Source: Apodospora peruviana (Eukaryota; Ascomycota; Sordariomycetes; Sordariales; Lasiosphaeriaceae). From it: DNA of 64,000 nucleotides. Within the stretch, counting starts at the first letter, position 1, and each line of letters begins with the position of its first letter. The DNA lies in NCBI GenBank assembly GCA_033439685.1, contig JAUEDM010000008.1, forward strand, positions 1,736,001-1,800,000, given 5' to 3'. Below the pieces are notes generated by a model, which had not been told where the DNA came from, made no database searches, and saw only the letters and a list, made by a program, of their open reading frames with translations. This document shows, piece by piece, positions 10,287 through 19,333 of the stretch. Both the position numbers and the translations under genes were made by a program.

Positions 10287-12407
10287 ATGTACGTAGCTTA
10301 CAAGTACGGAAAGCGGAAATACAGGGAGCGGCAGGAGAGAAAAGACGCGGAGACTGTCGCCGCCACGGCCCCTGAGTATGATGTCGACTACCGCCAGCAT
10401 AGTCCGATACATAGTCCCGACGGCTTGCTTGCACCGGTACCCCTTTACGGCAACACCGACTTGACTGAAAAGAAGAACGGAAAGGACAACAAAACAAAGA
10501 AATTGGAGCTGACCCCGGAGGAGAAGGCAGAAAGATCACGACGGCGCAAATACCGGTTTAAGATAATCTTTGGTCTCTTTCTGCCCTTCACGCTCCAGAC
10601 GCTCGACACCACCATCATTGCTTCCGCGCTGCCGTTTATTGCCCGGGATTTCAGTCAGTTCTCTCTATCTTTACACCCCTTAAGCCCCGTAACCTGAGGC
10701 TGAATAGGTAAACTAACTAACTGCCCTTTTTTTTTAAAAAAAAAAACAGACCAAGAATCCCAACTAAATTGGATCATATCGGCCTTCAACCTCACCTCGG
10801 CCGCCTTCTTGCCTTTTTGGGCCCAGATAGCCGACATCTTCGGCCGGCACGTCACCATCCACGTGACTATCCTATTCATGACCCTCGGCTCGGCCATCTG
10901 CACGGGCGCGCCGACGTCCTCGTTTGGTTGCCTGCTTCTCGGAAGAGCCCTGCAGGGCGTCGGCGCGGCGGGCGTCAACATGTGCGTGCGCACCATTCTG
11001 GCCGATCGCGTCGACCTGGCCGAGTACTCCAAGAACTGGACCATCTTTGCTATTTTTTCAGCTGTTAGCTTCAGCACCGGCCCGGTTGTGGGCGGCTATC
11101 TGACCAAAGCCAACTGGCGGTGGTGTTTCGCCATCAACCTGCCCGTGGCCGCGGTGGCAGTGGTGCTGGTCGTCTGGCTTCTGAGGCAGGAGCTGTTGGG
11201 ACCGCAGCCTTTGCCAGAGCTGGAGGAGCGGGACGACGGGGTCAGGAGGACGCGGGACAAGTCCACGAAACGCGGTCGGTTTCTCCTGAGACTTGCGACC
11301 ATCGACTACGGCGGCCAGCTGCTGTTTCTCTGGGGACTGGGCTTGTTGGTTCTAGCATTTACGTGGGGAGGCGGGGAGTATCCCTGGGAGTCGGCGGCGG
11401 TGCTCGCGCCGCTCGTGATCGGGGCCGTGTTGACGGCCGCGTGGCTGGTGTACGAGTACAGTATGGCCCCTGGAAGATACATGGCGCGGGTGTTCCCGAT
11501 CCAGCGGGCCATGATGCCGTGGAGGTTGCTGGCGCAGCGGGACATTGCACTGCTGTTTGTGGTCAATTTTACGGTTGGCGCGGCCATGTTTGCCGTCATC
11601 TATTTTATGGATATCTACTTTGCCGTGGTTAGGGGCAATGATGCGAGCACGGCCGGGTTGGTGCTGCTTTACTTTTTGCCTGGGCTGGGTGGTGAGTGTC
11701 CCTCTTCCTGCTTCTCTCCCCTTTTCGAGACGACAATAGTTGCTAATCAGTACTGACAAACATCAGCTGGCGCGTTCATGTCCACGTACTTTACCAATGT
11801 CTGGCCAGGGCAGACTATGCCCACGCTCCTCTTCGGCGGCGTCACGTCGGCCGTCGGCATCACCGTACTGGCCTGGGCCACCCACGCCGAGAACATCAAC
11901 CTCATCTACGGCATGATGGCGCTGACCGGCCACGGCGTCGGCATGCGCTTCAACCCAGGCCAGCTCCACGGCCTGGCGTACTTCCCGACCATGACGGCGC
12001 AGGTGACGTGTCTCGTCATCTTCGCCCAGCCGTTTGGCGGCACTCTTGGGTTGACCATCATGTCGACCGTGCTCAACAACCGCAACGGACCGGACCACAA
12101 GGACGCCAAGACCGGCATCATGTGGGCCTTCATCTCCATGATCCCCATCATGTGGTTCGGCGTGTTCGTGACGACATTCATGGGCAACGTGTGGATTCTG
12201 AAGGACGAAAAGGGAAACCCCAAAGGGCACGAGGTTGTGCATGGTGTATACCTGTGGAATGCGCTCGTGGGGCGTAAGTTGCCGCGGGAAAAGATGGTCA
12301 GGGAAGATGTTGTCAACGAAAGTCAGGGGGTTTCAACTGGAGTTCCTTTGCAGGATATCGGTGACAGAAAGAAGCCAGCTGACGTAGAGGTTGGACAGTC
12401 AGCTTGA
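10287..12407 (+). CDS. MFS multidrug transporter, DHA2 (14-helix) type
   Basis: Three exons: 10287-10653, 10750-11691, 11767-12407, giving 649 aa. A basic, charged cytosolic N-terminus of about 100 residues precedes helix 1. The antiporter motif LDTTIIASALP in helix 1, WIISAFNLTSAAFLPFWAQIADIFGR over helices 2-3 (motif A), and GRALQGVGAAG then GPVVGGYL (motif C) mark a proton-driven DHA2 drug antiporter of the plasma membrane. The number of hydrophobic segments fits 14 helices. The ATG lies in GCCATGT. Intron 1 contains a T9 run directly followed by an A11 run ending at the acceptor. Neither neighbour suggests a substrate. Confidence 0.92.
10727..10746. repeat. T9/A11 homopolymer pair inside intron 1 of the DHA2 gene
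   Basis: Nine T are followed immediately by eleven A, then CAG as the splice acceptor. The pair is self-complementary and replaces the usual mixed polypyrimidine tract. Confidence 0.9.
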
Positions 12408-14704
12408 GAGGAGCTCAAGAATCGAGGCTATTATTGTGACGGCATATTTCTTTTCTGTTGATTCGCTGGTTTTGTTTCTATTCCGTAGATACCTAGATAC
12501 CAAGGCTCATGCCAACCAGTATGTCTCTCTAATGCTCTAGAATTTACATGTGCTCGGTTTATGGCAGGCCTGATCTCACCAAATTTGGGAGTTGAGTTTG
12601 CCAATTATTTTAAGACTCGAGGGAGGAATCATATTGGAAGGACGCGGTACGTATTTTCGAAGTGTGGGGGTACATTATTTAGAAGTCAGAGTGCTCGGAA
12701 TCCATTGATCCAACCCTCGGATATTTGTTATTCTTGTCAACAAGCGACTCACCAAGTCGATACAGGGAACCCGAGCTCCTTATCATGAAGGTTACCCAGG
12801 TCTCGGAGTCGTGGTCCACCACGCTGCAAATGGTACTGTTATACAAGTAACAGGCAAGTGCAGGGAGGCCGATCTTGGCGTTGCCGATGACGACTGGTGG
12901 TGGTCTTGGTGTGGTATGGAAAATGTCGTAAATTGGTGGCTGTGATTGGACAGAACATTTCGGGAAAGGAGTCGAAAGCTGGCCAGGTCTAACAGAGAAG
13001 GACCCGCGGAAGGCGTCTACGCATGAACATTACTACTAGTAGAACTAGAGGGAGGATGTAGCACTAGGTAATCCGTACCTGACCACGATGATAACGATGG
13101 AATCGATAAGATGGCAGGCACAGCATCTTAGGTCCATGGCGACTCCATGCCAGATACCATTACCCGCGAAGGAGCGATCTAGTCGGGAGTGCCGATCCTT
13201 GGACCTGGATCCTCCTCCCTCAACATCGGCATTCGAGTCCGAGCCTGATCTAACTAGGTGAGGTAGATGGAAATTTTTGGTCCTTCGGTCTATACTCTAT
13301 GTTTGCCCGCAAGAGCGAACATCAGGAATCTGAGTCCAACTCTGACCTGAGATTTCATGCAGTCCTTGTCTCACCAAGTTGCAGCGGTACTTACTAGTAG
13401 AAAGATTCCATTGATTGTTCCATGGGATCATCTGCTCCACCGGTATTTTCCGTCTTACGCGCGCTTGACTGAGCCATCGACTGGCATGAATGGAGTCTAA
13501 ATTACACGCAGATACGCGCACCGACGCCGAGGATTGGTCTATCGACTTTCTTTTCCTCCAAATAGCTACCCCAGTAAGTTTGTGGGTAGCACCGTAGCAC
13601 AGCCACGAGTACTTTCCTAGTTTCCTTGATTTTAGTTCTTTCGAGTTCTCACACCACATCAACACAGCTTATTTTCCTTTTCAAGCCGTGCGTGTTACGC
13701 AAGGCATCGGAATTGGAACCACGGTTCTGGAACAAGACACATCATTTTCAACGTGTTACAACCTTTTCTTACCATCAGTCTTGCACCAAAGGACTGCCCT
13801 GCGTCGTGAATAACCGTGCCAGTGATGGCTTGGCAGCGCCGCAGGAGGCAAGAGTAGCGCGATGCAGCTGTAACCGCCCGCCAGTTGCAGTTGTGGGGTT
13901 CGCCAAGCGGGCTGCAGTGGGCTACAGTTGGCTTCACCTGCTGTATCAGTGCTAGCGGCACACGCGATGGCTGGAAACCCAGCAGTTTGCCAGTTCCAGC
14001 ACTCTTGGTTTGGGATGTTGGTGATGATATCACAGCGTGTCAATAATCTGACATGTCGAGTTTATTACTCATAATAGGCTGTTTTAAAAATGATTGCATT
14101 TTGTTTTCTAATTCCTCGTCTGCGAAAGGAAAACAAAAAAAAAGACTTGAAAAAGAAGTCATGGAATCAGCTCCGACGGCAGTCCAATCATAGCACCTCC
14201 CGGATGCAACCAGAGCCATCGCATCGGGACGGCACGCGCCCCCAGTCACACCCTAACGCGCCAGATTTGGCCAACGACATTCTCGCATTGAGCCCCCAGC
14301 GTCAAAGCTCCGCATCCTACGGGCACTCCCACAATAAAGCTATTTTTGACCTGCATCTGGCTGCACCTAGCCTTGTCGTGGGACCCAATATGTGGGAGCG
14401 CTGCTCCGCTGCCTGCATTTGATCCTTCTGGCGACAGACGCGAGTGGTGTGAGGTGTGAATCCCGACGTACCAGCTGCAGCAAAGACTGCAAACTAGTAC
14501 ACTTGCTTTCAGTGCTTTGCCACATTGAGAGTCCAAGTCACCCGGTTGTGCAGCAACCCGGCAAACATGTATAAGGCAGATGGAACGCCACGATGGAAAC
14601 TGATCACATAAGCCCTTGACCATCCGCACCCTTCTTCCTTGTCAACATATCGAGCATCTGGCTCTCGAGACGACAGGAGACTCTTCTCACTCCATCATCC
14701 CACC
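12408..14704. other. 2.3-kb gene-poor spacer
   Basis: Between the DHA2 transporter (+) and the polyglutamine gene (+). The open frames of up to 127 codons lie on both strands, are Cys/His/Ser-rich in the manner of random frames, and show no domain. No RNA gene or transposon remnant recognised. Confidence 0.5.
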
Positions 14705-15787
14705 ATGTGCACCTACGACTACACGCCCTACAAGGGCTGTTCAAAGGGGCAGCAACATTTCTATCTCCAGTGGATGAAGTGCAACCGGGCCCTGGAGAAC
14801 GGCAACAAGTACTGCCCCCTGGAGCAGTCCATCGAAGTGGAGGCCCTCAAGAAGCTGTCGGGGAATGTTCTGTTTTGCCCCTTGCACAACCCAATCGCCG
14901 TGCAACAGCAGGATTTTTATTTCATACAAGATGAAGCCGAAACTGCCGACAACTTGCCAGCTGGAGAGGAAGGCAGGTCCCGATCCCGAACCGCGCGAGG
15001 CAGAAGCAGACGCGCCACTCCCGAAATCATGTCAGTAGACTCGTTTGAAGAGGAGCGTGTGCAGAGAGATCGGAAGAGCAGGGTGCTGCGCGACCTGTCG
15101 CCATCGAATTCCCTTGAAGAAGCAGGACCACCAAGCCCTCCCCTTGTCCGCCCACGCACCGCCTCGGGTGTGAAGCGGATGGATGACCGCAAGATTGTCT
15201 GGGACGACAGGTCTCTCGCACGCAGAAGATCACACAGACGTGTCAGCTCGGTCGAGTTCGGAGAACTTCCCACAGTGAGGATAACCCGACCCAAGACCAC
15301 GCTTTACCAGTCGACGACGCCTCCGATGGACGAAGAAGAGCCCATCCCAGAAGACAGGTCTGGAAGGACCATGGCCGTCGACAACGCTCCGCGGCTACCC
15401 CTGTCACCAGGCCACAGAGCCAGATTGGGCCTGCCTGCCAGCCCGGACATGCATCGCCGCAAGACTGTCTCGTCCCGAAGCCATAGCGAGTCTCCTCTGA
15501 GGAAGACCGAGTTCCCAGTACTGCCCACAGACGGCAACACAACCGATTCGGGTATCATGGGCGTGATCTCGTCCCGCGACAGCTCCCCAGACCAAAAGTT
15601 CGATCCACCGGTCGCCGCCAAGCCAACGATCCGTCGCGCAAAGACAGCAAGACAGTTACGCACAAGTGAAGACAAGACGATGAGGAGGATCGAAGAAGAC
15701 AGGCCAGAGGAAGAGGAGGAGGAGGTCGTCACGCGGCTGATGCCAACGCCGAAGCGAGCAGTCAAGATGACCCTGCCTGATGAAGCA

Positions 15788-15843
<56 letters not shown>

Positions 15844-16807
15844 AGAGCCCGTCGGACAAGGGTTAGGTCTTGCAGGACAACCGGTGGGCACAACAGAGAA
15901 GCGCATCACGCGCAGCACGAGCGAGACCGCTATCCCCAGAATTACCGAGCTCAAGCTGCAGAGCCCGCCCCAGAGACAGAAGAAATACGTGCGCGAAGGG
16001 TCCCCGGCAATGCCCGAACAGAAACAACAAAAGCAGCAGCAGCAGCAGCAAAGCCGCGAGAGCAGCCCCCGGCCCAAATCGTACGTGCAAAAGTCCATCC
16101 GCAGCAGCAGGACTGCCGCGCCGGTGACAGACGATGACGACGACACCGCCGCTGCCGCAGCAGCGGTAGTAGCCATCACCCGCGCCAAGACTGAACGGCG
16201 CAAGAGCAGGAGATACGAAGACCAGGTTGCCGAGGCCAAGAAATGGGCGGCCGCTCGGGACGAGCATTTCTCTTCGTCGGTGGTTAACAAAAACAATAAC
16301 AACAAGACAGGAGGAGGAGTGACGGTGACGACGCGAATTTTGCCGGCGTACGAAGGCAAGCAAGGCTATGCTGGTCCGCCGGACCCCGGCGCGGCAAGCG
16401 GCGGCGGCGTCTGGATGGGACCACCGAGGGAGTCGAATGATAGCGGTTATTTGAGTGGTCAACAACAGCAGCAGCAGCAGGTGCAGCGGAGGAATACGTT
16501 GCACAAACCAATGTCAAAGGATTCGACAAAGACTACTACTGTACAGGCTCGGAGTGCTCTGCTGGAGTATATAAGTCCTTCTCCCGTGCCTGGACAGCAG
16601 CAGCAGGTAATACAGCATCAGCAACAACTGGGGCAGGTTTCCCAGCTTAATGATGGTGGAGATGGTATTGTCGCTGTTACTGGGACGTCGGGACCCGAGC
16701 CTAAGGTGTCGCTGCTCAAGCGGATGGGGCTGAAGCGCAAGATAAGTAGTTTGTGGGAGAGGCATGGGCAGAATCCTACGGCTGCTGCTGTTGGAGTGGC
16801 GGGCTAA
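14705..16807 (+). CDS. polyglutamine-rich protein with N-terminal Cys/His module
   Basis: Single exon, 700 aa. No named function. The first about 65 residues are folded-looking and start MCTYDYTPYKGC. They carry Cys2, Cys12, His18, Cys26, Cys37, Cys58 and His61, a spacing that could bind a metal ion. This opening recurs in fungal hypothetical proteins as far as I know. The remainder is predicted disorder: RS and RR clusters, a run of 19 Gln at 15788-15844 encoded by CAA, sixteen CAG and two CAA, further Gln runs, an Ala run and Asn/Gly tracts. It ends with a basic KRMGLKRKISSLWERHG segment. The ATG at 14705 sits in CACCATGTG; the open frame upstream begins only with TTG. An AATAAA lies at 16996-17001. 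The next gene is convergent and also Gln-rich. Confidence 0.85.
15788..15844 (+). repeat. CAG microsatellite encoding polyglutamine
   Basis: CAA, sixteen perfect CAG units (15791-15838) and two CAA give 19 glutamines in frame within the preceding gene. It is the longest pure trinucleotide run in the window. Confidence 0.95.
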
Positions 16808-17081
16808 TAAGCCAGCTGAAATGTGGTTGGGATTATTTTGTAATACAATGCCGAGGTTCTATGTACTATTCATCGAGGGTTGGGATATAAATGGGACTAG
16901 GGATGGGGATGTATACTATACGTGGGGTTACGGGTCAAACTCTCTAGATACTCAACTTACAAGGACTACATGCAACGGGCAAAGAATTACAGTGCAATAA
17001 ACTTGAATGGATGGGGACATGGTAATCCGTAATCATTAAATTTTTAACCAAGATAATTTACCCTCTCTCTACTTTTTGTTG

Positions 17082-18104
17082 TTAAAAAGCTCCCAGTTCC
17101 TTCCCCGGCTCCGGCAGGTTCCCACTACCATACACCCTGGCTTCTTCCCAGCCTCCATGATGATCACCACCGTGGCCACAACCTTGACCCTGACCAGCCT
17201 TGCCTTTTCCCCTATTTCTCCTCATCCTCTCCGGCGGAACTGGCCCCACAAGCGGTGGCCCTGGTCGTCGTTTTCCGACTACTCCCCTGTTAGTAGGCGG
17301 GCTCGGGGCCACCCGCTGTACCTGTATCGCTGGCTGCTGCTGCTGCTGTACGAGACCACCAGTACTACCGCCAGTGTTCAAGTTGTAATAATGCCTGTTG
17401 TCCCTGGGATCTGCTTGTCCCTGTCCCTGTCCCACGAATGGAGATACCGTTGCCTGTTGTTGTTGCTGTTGTTCGTTTTGGTGTTGGTAACCACCACCAT
17501 ACCCGTAGTAGTACTTCTCTGTCTGTTGTTGTTGCTGCTGTTGCTGAATCGGTGCCAACCTTTGGCTCGGGTAAACGGGAAAGCCCGGAGGCTGCTGAGC
17601 TTTTTCTTGTTCTCCCTTCCCAGACTGTTCTCTTGGAGTAGGGCGACTGTAGTTGTGTGGCTTTGCACTGCCCATCCTGATGTTTACTCTCCGCTTACCG
17701 AGGTTCTTGCTGCTGTTTTGCAGCTGTGGGATGAGGAGGCTGTTGAAGTGCATCCTTGAGCGTGTGGTGCTGAGCTGCGGCGGTGGCGGTATCTGGATCG
17801 CTGGAAGAGGCGGGAGTCGTCTGGAAAGAAGAGGTCCGGTGGTGGCAGGATTCTGTGGTTTCCGCACCGGGGGCACTTCGGTCTGGTAAGCCGGGGGCTG
17901 GACGGGAGCGAGTTTGCGGAGGAGTGCGTCGGCTACGGCGGCGGATTCGCGCATGATGATGTCGCCTTCGTCATCTGACGAATAGTTGGAGCATGAGTAG
18001 TTGTTGTTTTCTTCCGGCCGGGTCTTGTCTTGGAAAAAAGTTGGTGGTGGTATGAGTGGCTGGCTCCGCTGACATGGATGGTGAGGAGGAAGAAGAGCAG
18101 GCAT
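17082..18104 (-). CDS. Pro/Gln-rich low-complexity hypothetical protein
   Basis: Single open frame, 340 aa, starting at the ATG at 18104. Function unknown. The N-terminal third has Pro-rich stretches around an acidic DDEGD patch and an amphipathic-looking segment (SAAVADALLRKLAP). The centre and C-terminus contain Gln runs of 5-8, a Tyr/Gly patch (YYYGYGGGYQ) and a Gly/His/Arg-rich tail. There are no hydrophobic segments. A GTAAGC donor and CTACAG acceptor lie inside the frame (about 17640-17692, 52 nt), but splicing would leave the Pro/Gln-rich frame, so I keep it unspliced. It is convergent with the preceding polyglutamine gene, with about 270 nt between stops. Confidence 0.6.
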   Translation of the reverse strand: MPALLPPHHPCQRSQPLIPPPTFFQDKTRPEENNNYSCSNYSSDDEGDIIMRESAAVADALLRKLAPVQPPAYQTEVPPVRKPQNPATTGPLLSRRLPPLPAIQIPPPPQLSTTRSRMHFNSLLIPQLQNSSKNLGKRRVNIRMGSAKPHNYSRPTPREQSGKGEQEKAQQPPGFPVYPSQRLAPIQQQQQQQQTEKYYYGYGGGYQHQNEQQQQQQATVSPFVGQGQGQADPRDNRHYYNLNTGGSTGGLVQQQQQPAIQVQRVAPSPPTNRGVVGKRRPGPPLVGPVPPERMRRNRGKGKAGQGQGCGHGGDHHGGWEEARVYGSGNLPEPGKELGAF

Positions 18105-18271
18105 TTTGGCGGGTTGTCCTTAGTAATTGGCCCAAAGATGTTGAATTAGAAGGAATGATGATTTTGCAATATCAAGAAGGGGATTCTTATTAAGGTGCTG
18201 AGCAGTTGATAGAGAATATGAGATGACGGCAGAAAAAGGGAGAGATAACTGCGTCTAGTTGATAGAAAATC

Positions 18272-18295
18272 AAAAAAAAAAAAAAAAAAAAAAAA
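18272..18295. repeat. A24 homopolymer
   Basis: Twenty-four consecutive A lie about 170 nt upstream of the ATG of the minus-strand Pro/Gln-rich gene. Poly(dA:dT) tracts in fungal promoters are known to exclude nucleosomes; that role here is inferred. Confidence 0.9.
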
Positions 18296-19132
18296 GCGCA
18301 GATCAATCTAATACGAGATGGAGAAGGTTCTCATAGTAAACCAGGCGCAAGGTTGGCAGTTGATTCTATTTAAATACGACGGGCAATTCAAGACACAACA
18401 TCAACTCAAGCCTCGAAGAAGCCGAGATACAGAGACTCTGACCCCTCTGCGGCCTGATCGAGACCCAACCAAAGAGTGTAAGACGTGTCCAAATAATTAA
18501 GTCTTGGTGTTTGCTGAGGCTGAAACGGGTCTGGGTCGGTATTCGGGGTGGCACAGCCCCAGTTGACCAGACCGGCTCACCTAATCATGCCTCCCTCGCC
18601 GCCATGGTGCTCCCAAAGTTTGTTTCGTCCTGGACAAACTCCGACATGCTTATAACCATGTCTGCTACCAACTTCAGATGAGTAAAAGACACACACTGCC
18701 AACGGTTGTTGGCAGGCCGTGCTTTGAGCTGCAGAGACCGCATTTGGAAGTTGTCGAGAGATGTTTGCATATTAACGTCTATTTGACTACCTGGTAAGTA
18801 GAACTAGTATTAGTCACTCGCAGGTGACTTTCCCTTGGCTGCTTATGTCAAAAGATGGGCTCAAACCCATTAGTGTATGCCAAGTGCGCAGGTACGGGGA
18901 CGATCTGCAGCTTTATAAGAAATAGGTAGGAGGTTAACGACAAGGTCGTAATGCCAGAAGTTAGACAATCGCATATTATCCGGCCCCCCTGTCGGAAACA
19001 CAAGCTCTGTGTTGATATCTCGGCAGAATAATAATTAGGACGGGATAATTGCCCCGTGGTTATCTGCAGCCGGACTTGGCAACGGAGCAGTCCTACCACC
19101 ACCTTCTGCATCGGGCATTTCCCTGGGTTTTG

Positions 19133-19210
19133 ATGGTGTTACCTTGAGCTACCTATTAGGAAATAGGGACCTTCCCTGCACGGTAATAGCTCAAGGTAAC
19201 CAGACACCAT
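19133..19210. repeat. inverted repeat (potential hairpin) upstream of DPP IV
   Basis: TTACCTTGAGCTA at 19139-19151 is perfectly complementary to TAGCTCAAGGTAA at 19187-19199. An outer pair ATGGTGT (19133-19139) and ACACCAT (19204-19210) extends the stem after a small asymmetric bulge. The loop is about 35 nt. It lies about 125 nt upstream of the DPP IV start codon. Confidence 0.8.
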
Positions 19211-19333
19211 GGCGTTGCATAACATACAAAGTTAAACGTTGTTGTTTCCCATTGTTTGGGCTTTCCTAAGTATCCAGTCGTCTGGATCTGCAACACACGG
19301 TGGTCTCCTCAACGGATCTCAAAACTATCAACC

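Larger units (their letters stand above)
18105..19333. other. divergent promoter region with poly(A) tract and hairpin
   Basis: About 1.2 kb between the Pro/Gln-rich gene (-) and DPP IV (+). It holds an A24 run and an inverted repeat, both listed separately. No coding frame supported. Confidence 0.6.

Noticed and set aside
14246..14629. Minus-strand 127-codon frame upstream of the polyglutamine gene
   Set aside because: Cys/Ser-rich chance-like composition overlapping the likely promoter; no motif.
15304..16359. 351-codon minus-strand frame with long Cys and Ser runs
   Set aside because: The Cys run is the complement of the CAG repeat; no independent evidence for a gene.
17640..17692. GTAAGC...CTACAG candidate intron inside the Pro/Gln-rich gene
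   Set aside because: Removing its 52 nt moves translation out of the coherent Pro/Gln-rich frame into an Asn/Arg-rich alternative with no better support.
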